Shown in pieces: positions 27,321 through 40,038 of a DNA stretch of 64,000 bases (positions are counted from its first letter, which is position 1; each line of letters opens with the position of its first letter). This stretch comes from Owenia fusiformis (taxonomy: Eukaryota; Annelida; Polychaeta; Sabellida; Oweniidae), in the NCBI GenBank assembly GCA_903813345.2, contig CAIIXF020000006.1, positions 11,102,348 to 11,166,347 of the forward strand, read 5' to 3'. The notes under the pieces are model-generated. The model searched no databases, was not told where the DNA came from, and saw nothing but the letters and a program-made list of their open reading frames with translations. Made by a program: the position numbers and the translations under genes.

Positions 27321-29152
27321 CCTTTGACAAAGTTCAATGTATAAGTGTAATCATTGCAGAAATGTACTTTAAATTACCGTCGATTGGTGGTGGGTGGAGC
27401 ACCTGTTGGTCGCATTCTGGTTTTGGCGTTTATTTAGTCGAATAAGATAATTATGGAAAATTAAATAAAATAACTGAATAGAAGATGAAAGTAGACGTTT
27501 TGTTCACTGAACTGCCTCCAGGAATATGTTTCTCATCAATGGGGAATTCAGAAAACATAAATAGCAGTATGATGTCGCATTTGACGGAAACGCTTACTGC
27601 TGATCTGATGCATTGCTCTTTAGTCAAAACAAAAGTCGAATACTAAGAGTAAAGTAAATCATGACGAAGATATTGCTATCTACTCTTGCAGCTGAAAAAT
27701 TCGGCTCGTAGTCCTTCAATGTAAATCGAACAAAATTTTGCCAATGCATCTGGTTTATTAGGGCCCCCCTTTATCTAATGCTTGAGTGGGAGTTTACTAC
27801 TCAGAGATATTTTTCAAAATGTGGGTCCAATTTTTGGCAAGCGCGGACATTTTTTTCTGATTGGAAATTTACCCCCCACTCGCTTGCTTACTTCTGGATC
27901 CGTCAGTGCGGGGGACCGTGCCTCCTAGGAACCCAGCTCCTTCGGACCATAAGTATATATACTGAATACTGATGGACAACAGATACGTTTACAACGGGCT
28001 ATATTCATGTTGACACCGTTGTAAAAACACTTTAGTGTTAAATTGTTCTTGTTCCCATACATTTATATAATGACCTTTTAGGATTATTAGTTCTCTGCAG
28101 TTTGGGCCATGTCTTAACTCAAGATTTTGACTGGGGAGGGGGTGTACTAATCTCTTTACACCCGGCTGACCCTATTGATCGTGCTAGATTCGAATTGAGA
28201 ACTTAGAAGTAAGCGTTTTACAATCAACCAAGCTAAAACATCTGGAACAACTGGATTTCGACCTTTTCTCACATATAGAATATCAAAGCTCCAAATAGTT
28301 TTTCTAACAAAAAGTGAGTATCTAAATACAGTACCATACATTGGATTTCACAACTGCTTAACAAGAATGTATCACTAAATTGCACCACAAAAGACCATGC
28401 GGTAACTGGATTAGATATGTCAGATTCACATGGTGATCTAATTCGGGTTACACGGCTGTACAGTCAGTGCCAGATAGAAATCAATACAAACGTAACGAGT
28501 GCTGCCCGGGGGGCAATAATTTCAACTGATTTAAAATACATGCGCATATCTGTACCTTGTGGGTTGAATATAATCAGTAACCTAACAAGTAACAAATTAA
28601 CTAATTCTTCTCTTGTAAACTGCACTAGCCTACCTTAAATAAAACACCGAGAAGTTAGAAAAGCCACTATAGTTGTTTAACTGGCTATTTTTGATATGAT
28701 ATGTTTCCTAACAGACTTACACTCCCTCCATAAGTTTGATAATCGGAAGTCCAAATTGGACAGCATGTGAAAGTCCGTTCATGTTTACGGTATCCAAAGG
28801 GGGGGGGGCAGTTGCCAAACCTTTTGTAGGGAGTGTAGGTTATCCACCTATCTGTCATAACAGCAGATGACTCCTTCAAAGGAATGTTCAAGGTTATTGC
28901 AAACACAGATGTTGCATGCATGATCAAACAAGTTCAAAGACACAGTCTATTATATTATTTCCAAGGACATAAGGGATGAACCACTAGAAGTACTAGTCTA
29001 TTCACACAATATTATTATGATACGTAAGGAGAAAAGGCTATGTTAACTCAAGTGAGTCAGAAAAAATTATAAGCGCCATGTATTTCTTTTTGAATTGCTT
29101 TGACAATGTTAAGGAGAAACGTATTCTGATGGAAATGCAAAACACAGACACC
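27321..29152. other. gene-free stretch with a related repeat
   Basis: At about 27762-27910 lies another member of the GGATCYRTCAGTG family: GGGCCCCCCTTTATCTAATG near the left, ACCCCCCACTCG then CTGGATCCGTCAGTGCGGGG on the right. A G10 run sits at 28800. No gene was recognised. Confidence 0.45.
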
Positions 29153-29330
29153 CCAGTGTGAAAGAAATGATGGTCCCCTAGGGATTATGGTCCCCTTTCT
29201 TAACGGCCTTTTCTGGCCCTGATTGCGTATAAGATAATGAGGGAAAGGGTAGTTGTATTTAGGTCACCATATAAATCAATGGAGAGTAGGACCATAATTT
29301 GAGAGGACCTCCTACCCTTTTACACCTGGC
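29153..29330 (-). mobile_element. short TIR element, copy B
   Basis: This is an inverted counterpart of the element at 9843-10013: it carries TGGTCCCCTAGGGATTATGG, GGCCCTGATTG and ATAGGTCACCATATAAATCA-like words in reverse order. The ends are imperfect (CCAGTGTGAAA against TTTTACACCTGG). Finding two full-length copies in one 64-kb window suggests a reasonably abundant family. Confidence 0.65.
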
Positions 29331-29358
29331 CCAATATGGAATGTTTCTTCCCCAGCCT

Positions 29359-29554
29359 CACTGGCGTATCTGGGGGGGGGGGGTATGGGCAGGGGGCCAG
29401 AAAAAATTGGGCCCTAATTTTTTGGGAAAATAGGCCTTAAGGCCCCAAAAAGTTGGCCTTTTTGGTCATTACTGGGCCTTTTAAGGGGCCCAAAAGTTTT
29501 TTCTCAGATCTGAAATTTGCCCCCCCCCCTTGTTGGTTCCCAGATCCGCCCTTG
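29359..29554. mobile_element. complete CACTGGCG...poly-G/poly-C TIR element (about 196 bp)
   Basis: It begins CACTGGCGTATCTGGGGGGG and ends with a C run, then CCCAGATCCGCCCTTG, giving inverted ends. The interior is rich in GGCC words (GGCCTTAAGGCCCC, GGGGCCC). Ends beginning CACTGGCGGATC plus a G run are widespread in marine invertebrate genomes as non-autonomous DNA transposons (general knowledge). No coding capacity. Confidence 0.65.
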
Positions 29555-30569
29555 AGCCTAAGATGAACTTAAAGGGTATATAAATTAGAACACAAGGACA
29601 TTGAACAGTGCTTGAGATACAGCTGATCCACAAATTATAAGCTTATTTGATTGAAATTGATTAGTACGGAAAGAAAGCGTATCAGAACCAAAATACTACC
29701 ATCACTAGCTTTAAGGTGGCTCGACTTGAAGGTGCTCTTTGCGTGTTTTGTCAAAAGATCAGAGTCCATACTCTATCGACCTTAACACCTTTTGTTTATA
29801 TAAATGTACCATGCCAGCAATGGATTAATTAGAATTGTCATTTACAAATGGGTCATCTATTGGATAATGGGGATACTGCAATCATAAATTATTTAATACG
29901 CTAATTAGATTATTTCCAAAAAACAGAATATTATGACTCGTGTATAGCCTAATATTCTATTGCAATATCCATGGTATACTACACTCGAGTCCATAATTAG
30001 TACGTTTACATACAAATTTACCTTTAACTTTTTTCTGATGACTGATCACTTGTTATTGATCATTTACATTTGTGTTCGTTCGTTCATCTATACAATACCA
30101 CCTACATCATTTTGCACTGAGCCTATTGTCATTTTGCCATGAGGATGATGTACCTCAACAATCCCCATGCACTCACTTGAAAGGCCCGTATTGTTTATTT
30201 GAGTCAGAAACGTCGATTTCTTAACTACGTACACACTCAATGAAAACAGAGACATATAAAACAGGCTTCTGTTTTTATGTATTAAACTGATATTTATTAT
30301 AATCTGGACTCATGATCTACTTTGTTACTTTGTCTAGCTAGGAACCTATTTTTTATCTTTGAAACATATAGAGAATGATGCATGTAATTATAAACTCTCG
30401 CCGTGCAAACCTGCACCACCCGTCACTTTCAGTAGTATTAATTCATGTCAAAACATTAAAGGAACCCGTATCGTTAAAGAAAGACGAGTATAAGTTCTAC
30501 TTAGATTAACAATTGTAATGATAACATTTACAAAGAAGTTTGCCATCTGATGCACAAACACGGGCCATC
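29555..30569. other. gene-free stretch
   Basis: No exon, RNA gene or repeat was recognised between the TIR element and the minisatellite. Confidence 0.5.
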
Positions 30570-30875
30570 TTAAGTCGTCTAACAACTCCACCTTAACTCT
30601 TCTCATAAGTCCATTGTCATTTCACTACGCCCATCCGGCTTAAGGCAGCTAATAGGTCCATCTTAGGTGCTAACAATTGCACCTAAAATTGTCGTTTCAC
30701 CAGGCCCACCTGACATAAGTCGTACCAAAACATAACTCCACCTTAAATTGCAGTTTCACCACCCGGGTTGCGCTTTTTTCTTTTTTCATTTAAAGTCATT
30801 TCACAAGATCACATAATCATTTTCCCCAGGCTCACCCGGCTTTCGTTTCACAAGTTCACCTAAGCTGTCGTTCAC
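30570..30875. repeat. degenerate edge of the minisatellite
   Basis: Recurrent but diverged words (CCACCTTAA, TAAGTCGT, CGTTTCACCAGGC, CATTTCAC) appear at irregular spacing and match parts of the 34-bp unit of the adjoining array. This looks like an older, decayed part of the same array with intervening unrelated bases. Confidence 0.6.
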
Positions 30876-32104
30876 CAGGCGTACCCAAGTCCAACTTCAG
30901 TCGTTTCACCAGGCTTACCCAAGTCCACCTTAAGTCGTTTCACCAGGCTTACCCAAGTCCAACTTCAGTCGTTTCACCAGGCTTTCCCAAGTCCATGCCA
31001 CCTTAAGTCGTTTCACCAGGCTTACCCAAGTCCACCTTAAGTCGTTTCACCAGGCTTACCCAAGTCCACCTTAAGTCGTTTCACCAGGCTTACCCAAGTC
31101 CACCTTAAGTCGTTTCACCAGGCTTACCCAAGTCCACCTTAAGTCGTTTCACCAGGCTTACCCAAGTCCACCTTAAGTCGTTTCACCAGGCTTACCCAAG
31201 TCCACCTTAAGTCGTTTCACCAGGCTTACCCAAGTCCACCTTAAGTCGTTTCACCAGGCTTACCCAAGTCCACCTTAAGTCGTTTCACCAGGCTTACCCA
31301 AGTCCACCTTAAGTCGTTTCACCAGGCTTACCCAAGTCCACCTTAAGTCGTTTCACCAGGTTTACCCAAGTCCACCTTAAGTCGTTTCACCAGGCTTAAC
31401 CAAGTCCAACTTCAGTCGTTTCACGAGGCTTACCCAAGTCCACCTTAAGTCGTTTCACCAGGCTTACCCAAGTCCACCTTTAATCGTTTCATCAGGCTTA
31501 CCCAAGTCCACCTTTAGTCGTTTCACCAGGCTTACCCAAGTCCACCTTAAGTCGTTTCACCAGGCTTACCCTAGTCCACCTTAAGTCGTTTCACCAGGCT
31601 TACCCAAGTCCACCTTAAGTCGTTTCACCAGGCTTACCCAAGTCCACCTTTAGTCGTTTCACCAAGCTTACCCAAGTCCACCTTTAGTCGTTTCGCCAAG
31701 CTTACCCAAGTCCACCTTAAGTCGTTTCACCAAGCTTACCCAAGTCCACCTTTAGTCGTTTCGCCAAGCTTACCCAAGTCCACCTTAAGTCGTTTCACCA
31801 AGCTTACCCAAGTCCACCTTAAGTCGTTTCACCAAGCTTACCCAAGTCCACCTTTAGTCGTTTCGCCAAGCTTACCCAAGTCCACCTTAAGTCGTTTCAC
31901 CAAGCTTACCCAAGTCCACCTTAAGTCGTTTCACCAGGCTTACCCAAGTCCACCTTAAGTCGTTTCACCAGGCTTACCCTAGTCCACCTTAAGTCGTTTC
32001 ACCAGGCTTACCCAAGTCCACCTTAAGTCGTTTCACCAGGCTTACCCAAGTCCGCCTTAAGTCGTTTCACCAGGCTTACCCAAGTCCGCCTTAAGTCGTT
32101 TCAC
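30876..32104. repeat. 34-bp minisatellite, about 36 copies
   Basis: The head-to-tail unit has 34 bp beginning CAGGCTTACCCAAGTCCACC and ending TTAAGTCGTTTCAC. Most units are identical or differ at one or two bases; one unit near 30980 carries a 5-bp insertion. Variants with CAAGCTTACCC and CTTTAGTCGTTTCGC are confined to about 31650-31920, where they alternate in a higher-order pattern. On the minus strand every unit contains GGGTAAGCC, which resembles a splice donor. There are no spacers, so it is not a CRISPR array, and 34 is not a multiple of 3, so it is not a coding repeat. Confidence 0.95.
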
Positions 32105-35100
32105 AAGTTCACCCAAGATGTAGTTTCGCCAGCCATTTCTTAAGTTGCAATGGAAAACAGAGAATGACAATAAATGCTACATTCGTCTTTCCCAGATACA
32201 TTTACAAACAACCCCGGCAGCAAAATTGAGATGTTTAAATGTTGGAAATGGCATTTGAACTGGTTTAATACCCTTAATTACTTCATGTTCTGTTTTATAG
32301 TGTTTCTGTCTACCAATGGTACCCTGCTTGCTTTCCATCATCAAGACATAATATGCCCGAAGTAGATTTTGCAATACTTCCGATAATGGCTCGCATTTAA
32401 GTTGACCTATGGCGTCTCTGGTTTATCTACCCCTCGCATTTGTTCGACGTAGGTCTTTAATTTCTTCCCTTTTATAACCAACCTCAGCGGTCGGGGTGTG
32501 CAGGTTTATCATAATCTATAGTATATTGCAGCATGTGGTCACAGAAGTTTTTGTCGCAGATTTTACAAATTGTGTAAAATTTCTTATTTGAGTTTTTCTT
32601 GAAGACAAGTGCTTGAGGAGGGGGCAAATTTTGATGTTTCCTCAAAACTATCATTCTAAAAAGAGCGCTTCATCCACGCACACTCAAACTCCATGTTGGA
32701 TTACAAAAGAATAATGTTTTCAAAATCAAACTGGTTTGCGATGCACTTGCTCAGAGTATAGATACTTCTACTAGGCTCTGGGTCTCAGGGTAAACTGTTA
32801 GTATCATTTACAAGCTGCTGGTTGTTTCCACAATTGGTGTTGATTTCTCTCTCGCCGCTTGATGTTTCACAATATATACTCAATACTTCTATGTCCATTA
32901 AAAAGATTTAGATAACATACTCGGTCTGCACATTTATGTCTTAAACAGTTAAAGAACCAGAGCATTGCTTGAAAGATGTTTCCCGTTACTGATGATTGAT
33001 TTCTTTTCGTCTCACTAAACTACACGATCTATTTGGTTCCATGAGTCAGTAGCATATATGGCAAATTAATTCAAATGGTCTTTGAGCCCTGCATGTCAAT
33101 TTCCAGTTAAGCTGGAATTTTTGAAGCACCAATTGCCTAAAATTGCAAATGACAAAATAAAATGGTAAAATCCTAAAAGGCAAAAAATGACCTGGGAGAT
33201 TTACTGATGACCTGGCAAGCTCCGCTTAACAGAGGTTTAATTTGTAAGGGTATTATGTAGATTTGAAAGATTGGCTAATATATAAGGACAAGGTTCACGG
33301 ACACACAATGCTGAGCCCCCTGCATCTTATACATTCTTTTGTAAACACTCTTCCATTTGAATAAACAAAGAAAATATTTTTGAACCAATACTAAAACTAT
33401 CCAAATACTAATTATCTCAGAAGAATAATTGCAGAAAATCGGCTGAAAAATTAGCTTGCATAATCATGATCGATCCCAATGGGCAAGGCGTCTGTTATTG
33501 AGTATTAACTGCGAAGTTGTCAATAGTGTTTGTGAAACGAGTCAATATCTAAGATCAGGGAAAGTCTGCTTACTGCATTGGAACGAGATAACATCAATAA
33601 TGATATCTTCGAATGTAATTCCAGAGATGAGATAGCGATGATAAGTCTATATGTGCATTTGCATGTAAATGCAGTCAGAAAATACAAGTTTTTTTATAAA
33701 TCAAAGTTAAACGGATTGGTTTAATTTGTTAAGTTACTATAGTAACACTTCATTTGTCTACCTTTGATTGGCTACAGTTCCACGTTCCACGTGGACAGAT
33801 ATGTTATTTATTGGACCATGCAATTGAATTGTAGAATGAATATTAGGTCATGTTTTATCTCATCGAAGCCATCGAATTTTATGACTGCAAACTAAACAAG
33901 AGGTGACATGACACAATGTCACTGCCTGTTTTCTCAAAGTATTAGAATAAGAGTTTCAACACCTGAGTACTTCTCGGATTATAAAGTTATTGCTATGTTA
34001 CCGTGGTAACAGATATTGGGGAGTTTAAGCTTGCAATGTTTTTCACAACCTAAACGCGTGAACGTGAATATTAAACATGCATTTGTATCATGTGCGATTA
34101 GTCATATTACATGTCTAAGTTAGTTCTAGTCTAGTTTGTTAGTCTATTTTCAAGTTCAAACTAAATTACAATTACACATATGATATGTTGCCACTGTTTG
34201 AAACTAGACTAATTTCGACAGATCGTTCCATTAAATAGGTGTTCCCTGTATAACTCAAGTCTAATTTCTGAATACTTCAATTATATAGGTGTTCATTGTG
34301 AATCTAGCCTAATTTCGGAAGGCTTCAATTAAATACATGTAGTTCTTCCCTGTATAAGTCAAACCTAATTTCTGAAGATTTTCATTATATAGGTATAATA
34401 TATGAGCCAAGTCAATTTGAGAATTATTTATCTATAACCACCAGTTTTGCAAGGTATCACCATTCCTTGACAGGGTAACGCCAACGCCAAACGTGCGTCA
34501 TAAAAATGGTGACAAAACAAAAAACCTAAAAAACGCATTTAGAATGTAACTTACGCTGTGAACTAAACAGTGATAAATCAAATATCTGTAGGAAATTAGG
34601 AATGCCTGAAGGCAAACGTTAAAGATTTTTTATTTGGCATTAAAGATGAAAGATTGTAGGGCCTCATGTGGCTTGAATTGATGCAAAGATTCTAACTAAT
34701 TATAGTCGGGTTTATTGGTATGTTCACAACCAATTAGCGTTTATTGGTCATGTCTACCATGCAAGCATAAATATTTGCCCAACTGGTAATAGTTGTTCTC
34801 AAAATATCGAATTTTCATCTGAAGTGATCTTGCTTTAAGATTATACAAGAGTACGGTAACTCAGTGAACTCCCTTTTTACATGCAAAATGTTACCACCTG
34901 TCATTTGTTACGGGACGCCGATCGCCGAATGCTATTTTTTGCAGACGCCGATCGGCGAACACCATCGGCCGAACAATGGCCACAAAATGTTGGAGACAAT
35001 ATGTCGCCACTTTTTAGATAACGCAAAATACATTTTAGTATAATGAATTAATTATATATGAAGAATAATGTTGTTCCACCAAGGAATCTACGGAGAAAAA

Positions 35101-35161
35101 TATATGCATTTACGTATACGAGGGGTTAGTGATCAATAATTGTCTATCTCTCAAGATTTGA
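32105..35161. other. gene-free stretch, possible intron of the GABA-B-like gene
   Basis: No exon was recognised. Near 34913-34965 the words GACGCCGATCGCCGAA and GACGCCGATCGGCGAA form a small GC-richer direct repeat with an internal CGCCGATCGGCG palindrome. Because the GABA-B-like gene runs leftwards from 40 kb, this may be intron. Confidence 0.45.
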
Positions 35162-35236
35162 TACCCTGTGTGCAGAGTCTAGTTAAACTAACCAAGCTCT
35201 CTTTTAAGAAGTGAAGTCAAACGAATGCAAAGGGTA
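35162..35236 (+). mobile_element. 75-bp miniature element, copy 2, with 9-bp target duplication
   Basis: The element runs from TACCCTGTGTGCAGAG to AATGCAAAGGGTA. It is bounded by perfect 9-bp direct repeats AAGATTTGA (35153-35161 and 35237-35245). Inverted ends are minimal (TACCCT/AGGGTA). It has no ORF and no poly-A. A 9-bp duplication is typical of Mutator-like elements, but the class is uncertain. Confidence 0.85.
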
Positions 35237-35245
35237 AAGATTTGA

Positions 35246-37898
35246 AGACAAAATATGTAATACATGTTAATGGGACCGACATTTATATTTTGAATTTATA
35301 TGCTAATTTGTAGAATGAATGTGGCATGAATGTCACATAGTGATGACAACATATTCAAAATCAATGATGGTGTATCGAAAAAGTATAATTCATGACCTTC
35401 ATGGTTTGTTTTGTTCAACCTGCAGTCATCTGCATTGCATGTTAATTAATAACTAATTAGCTTCAGAATGTGTGACATTGACGTTATGTCGGTCCCGGCC
35501 GGTACCTGTACCTAGTTCCTTCACAGAAATTGTCTTCTTTTCAGAGTTGATTTAATTGAATGATGTATCACTGGCAAAAAAGAGATTGGTGTATAAAAGG
35601 CATCTGTGTAAAAAGCGTCCATTACTTATTGATCACCCCTCCTACTGTTCCAAAATAAATAATCGTTGAAATCGGGGAGTAATCTTTGGGATAAATAAAT
35701 GAAGTAATATCACTGAGATCATAGAGTGACAAACTTTTTGAAAGTACATCAACTATATAATTATACTAATTAGCCGAAACTATATTGTCAATAGTTTCCA
35801 GTCCAATTTTATAAGTCCATGGTCAAACAAAAGCTGAGTTACAGTTAATCAAAGGTCTTCACAATGAAATAACCAAAACGGACAAATATTCAGGTCAAGA
35901 TGGAATAAATACGAACCGGGTTCAATAGAAATATATTGGTTCATGAATTTTATATCAAATTAATTACAACTAGTTATTAAGTTTTTCGGAACTCTGCCAA
36001 TCTTATCTACTATGAAACGGCCGACAATCGATCCGATGTCGACAACCTCAGGTCCTCCTCAACCACTCTGACAAGTTGTAAGGAGACGCTGAACTTGAAG
36101 AGTCCTAGACCCGATAAGAGGGATTTATTTTTTCATCTCAAATGCATCTTTTTGGAGAGATCGATCGCGATACCAATTGAGGGAGGGAGAGAGGGAGGGG
36201 TGATTATCACCAAATTCTGTATTCACCTGGTCGACCTATAATACAACCAACTAAAATTGATTTCTGATCGGATCATTAATGCCTGGGATAATTAGACCAA
36301 TGAATAGTTCAAGTAATCACTCTAAAAATTATCAATAGCTTAACAATAAGATTCTTGATTACTTGAAAGTAATCCTTGTCCTCAGCTAAGATGAAGAAAC
36401 TTCATATTTTTCCACAGCAATTATAAACTAAAAGACCTGAAAAGACTGATATGAGGACATGTTCATTCGGCAAGTGGAACAACTTACATGTCATTTGTTA
36501 ATTGTTTTGAAAGTAGTGGATACCATCCATAAAATATAAGTATGAAAGAAATTAATATGTCGAATTTGCAATATCAATCTGGAAATATTTTTGATCAATA
36601 TACAAGATGCGAGTAGAAATAAACTTGATTTACTTCATTAAATATTCAAAATATGGTTAAGGGATGACATATTTGAAGTCTACATGTAAAATGCATCGAG
36701 AAATGTGGTTTAAAAAAGTATTTACCAACTTTGAAAATTCAATCTTCTTTGAAAATGTGACTTCGAGGTCGAGGGGATTCCCCATAGACCCCATGTTACA
36801 AAATCACAAAAAGTGAAATATCTCTTTAGATGATATTTTCTTTTACTGGGCATATTTTCGTTTGTACAGTACCAGACACATAGGATTATATGGAAATTGA
36901 TCCACTTAAACTGATAATATTCAAGTTTAAGGGAACTTTCTCATATCTGCTATGACTCATGTCAAGGGACTCATGTTAATTAACCTGAATCAGCAACCTG
37001 GTGGCGAAACTGGTAACAACCTAGTCGCATCTGAGTAATTAAAGTTGTAAGGGGAACATTGGCGTAGATATCAAAAGATTGCTTCTATCCCATCTACATG
37101 TACTTCCTAGAAAATGGGTTTTGTTGAATTCGAATATCTTCCCCCGGGAACGTAGTCATATCTCAGCACCTCCCAGTATTATTTAAGTACAATATAGGCT
37201 ACACAAATCAATTAAACTGATATGAATGAAACATTTATGAAAGGTAACGAGAGAATATTACTGATACAGTATTACTGTCAGCTTCTGTGATTGTTTTGGG
37301 AACGCCGTAAATGCATCTTGTCACTAAATGAATGATGAGGAGATTATTCCACTTAACACTTTATGTGGAGCGTTTTTAATATGCATTTCATTGCGAGAAT
37401 TTCTGTTTCTATTCATACAATAGGCGTAGGATATATGGGATTAACAATGTGAGAATCAACCTCTCTTTTTCTGAATTCTGTAATTAGTTTGATCATAAAT
37501 GTGACCGCCCGTGGCAAAGGTGCCTCTATTTTCAATATGACTTGTTGGACTTTTCATCCTATCGTGGAATAGTATTTCCAGATTATGTGTGAAGTCATGA
37601 TTCTGTTCTTAACTACATATATTTCAATTACAAAGATAGCTGGGACCTGAGGCCCAGGAATACGTCAAAAATGTTTAAAATCTCCCCTTGTGTACAGATA
37701 ATGCGTGGTGTATACATGCATATTATACTGAGAGATTACTTACATGTATAAGAATAAGACTGATTTTTTTTATAAGCTTAATGGATAAGAATAAGACTGT
37801 TTTTGTTTTTTATTAATGACAGTATACCCGGGCCTCAGGCTGGGACAGAGGTGTTAAACCATACGTGACTTTGTTCGACGACATCTTGGCAAAGGCAA
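35246..37898. other. gene-free stretch
   Basis: No exon was recognised. There is a purine tract of GGGAGG/GAGA near 36180-36200. The stretch 37760-37800 contains two near copies of AAGAATAAGACTG separated by T runs. Confidence 0.45.
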
Positions 37899-37907
37899 GG
37901 GGTTATG

Positions 37908-37986
37908 TACCCTGCGTGCAGAGTCTAGTTAAACTACAAGACGAAGCTCTCTTTTAAGAAGTGAAGTCAAACGAATGCAAAGGGTA
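37908..37986 (+). mobile_element. 79-bp miniature element, copy 3, with 9-bp target duplication
   Basis: Same family as 35162-35236, starting TACCCTGCGTGCAGAG and ending TGCAAAGGGTA. It is flanked by perfect 9-bp duplications GGGGTTATG (37899-37907 and 37987-37995). It differs from copy 2 mainly by four extra bases in the middle (ACAAGACG region). Confidence 0.88.
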
Positions 37987-37995
37987 GGGGTTATG

Positions 37996-40038
37996 TGTAA
38001 TATCAGCGAATCGACGAATGTTTTTAATGTTTTTTTTTGTTAATACTAACACACAATATCAATCGCAAAGAGAAAATGAAATATTCTTTTAAAATAGTTT
38101 TTCACCGACAAGTATGCGTTTCTTTTAGCAAACAATAATATAAAAGTGTCTCTTCATGACATCACAAATAACTTCAAAATACAAAAAACAACAAACAAAC
38201 GTATAGACGTACAATAAAAATTTATCGTATGTTTAACATTCCATGCAGATTTACGAAGCTATTATATAACCGCAGTATCTACGTAAGTAGACAAAGGTGA
38301 TAAAATTCACTGTATAGTTGATAATTGCCTTTCACAACTTGCGATAGATGTTGGTGGGAAACCCCATTCAAAGAAACGCTTATAAATGCAAATGAAAAGT
38401 CAAGGTGATCCAAAATACGTTTGTATTAATCAATAAGTCTTTCTAGATTCTCGTATAAGAAGTACAATCGGAGGGCTTGACACGTTTTGAGAGGTATTTA
38501 GTTGCCCTATGTGGAAAAAGCAGACACGGGGCAGAAACGCAGTGATTCTTGATAAAGGTTTACTCCTGGTAAGAATACATGTTTGAAGATTTGCTCGTCG
38601 TGTTTACAAAATATTCTCTTATTAATTAAGCAGGTGTAAACGGTAATCACCCTAAAGGTGTTTGCCAAAAATATTGCTAAAATACTTAAGTTGCATATTT
38701 TGCTGTACTCGAGAATTGCTTCCCCATCTACATAACGTTGCTTTATAACTGAGATCGAACAGGATCGGTCTGCGTCTTTAATTAAATTATTGTTTGCAGT
38801 ATATGTTCTACTAGAGTCAGTGGGAACTGGAGAAGGTAGTGCCAAATGATCAAACCCAATAAGTTGTTGATTCTGATTAATAATCACAATAAATGGCCGG
38901 ACTTTTATTGTATATTACAAACTGTTATGGGGCGCGAGTATTTACTTATGATTAGCCTTAATTATTACCGGCTCTTATGACAATTTACATTATCTCCTAT
39001 ACGAGTATTGAATTCCTGTTAGTATAGACCGACCGATGTCACATACTATAAGTACACATAAATCAAAATATCAATATAATTCTCAACTATAGGAATCCAG
39101 ACCCCTAAGTGATCAAATTATCCCGTTCGGTATTGAACCAACACCTCGCAGTGAGTACGACAAAATGATAGCCTCTAGTGAGAATTGCTTGACATCCTAT
39201 GGATCCGCCGTTAACTTTTTATTCCAAGGGAATTCGATTATTGAAAGCTGGCGCATTTTTCCATCGCCTTATATTCCATTTAATTTTCATTTGTGTTCCG
39301 AGTGCTAATATCACGGCGAATATCCCACGTATACCCAGTCATTTCTCAGATTTTTCAAATCGAATTGCGCCAAATCCATTGGACGACCTACACTCCCAAC
39401 AATATCGTAACTTTGTTATTGACTCTAAGTAGGTTATACCCGACATTAACATACACATGTTATACCAGCCATGACGATAACAACGTTTGCACGACATGAT
39501 ATGCATATGTATATAAAATATAACCACATCCTAACTATAAATTATATTTTATTGCTTTATTAATACGTTGACGTAAAAGCACAATGAGATAATCAAACCT
39601 CTGTATTGAATAGTCACACTGAGAAAAATGTGGATGTCATGTGGATCCGAAGCGGCGTCATGTCATGTGGATCCGAAGCGGCGTCATGTCATGTCGAGCC
39701 AAAGCACCACTCGTATAAAGACGCGTGCAGCAACGCATAATTGTTGATATGAGAAATGACACACCTCGTGTTCATACCATAAACAAAAACACAAATTATA
39801 TCATTGTTGATGTGGGCAAGATGTTTATAAATCCGTTGCATAACACAAACAGTTTTGTTACAAAAACAGATTTTCAATTTGAAAACATGCAGGCCGAATG
39901 TAAATATACAACTTAAACGTCTCTCAAAGCAAAATCACGATATCTAATTTACATTATAAAAAGCATAATTGGATAAAAAATATAACAAAGGCTTGTTTGC
40001 TCAACTTTGAGAATTTCCAAGTTTAACTGTTCACTCAC
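37996..40038. other. probable intron 1 of the GABA-B-like gene
   Basis: The stretch lies directly downstream (minus strand) of a splice donor. No second exon was recognised. A 126-codon minus-strand frame at 38507-38887 has no recognisable domain. At 39639-39690 the motif ATGTCATGTGGATCCGAAGC with GGCGTC is repeated in tandem about every 27 bp. Confidence 0.4.

Noticed and set aside
27007-27337. Gly-rich 107- and 93-codon minus ORFs
   Set aside because: The Gly/Ala runs come from a C-run in a transposon end.
30876-32104. CRISPR-like regular array
   Set aside because: The 34-bp units abut directly with no unique spacers, and the host is a eukaryote; it is a minisatellite.
38507-38887. 126-codon minus-strand ORF near the GABA-B-like exon
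   Set aside because: It shows no ligand-binding-domain similarity or splice fit with the receptor, and the length is within chance for AT-rich DNA of this size.
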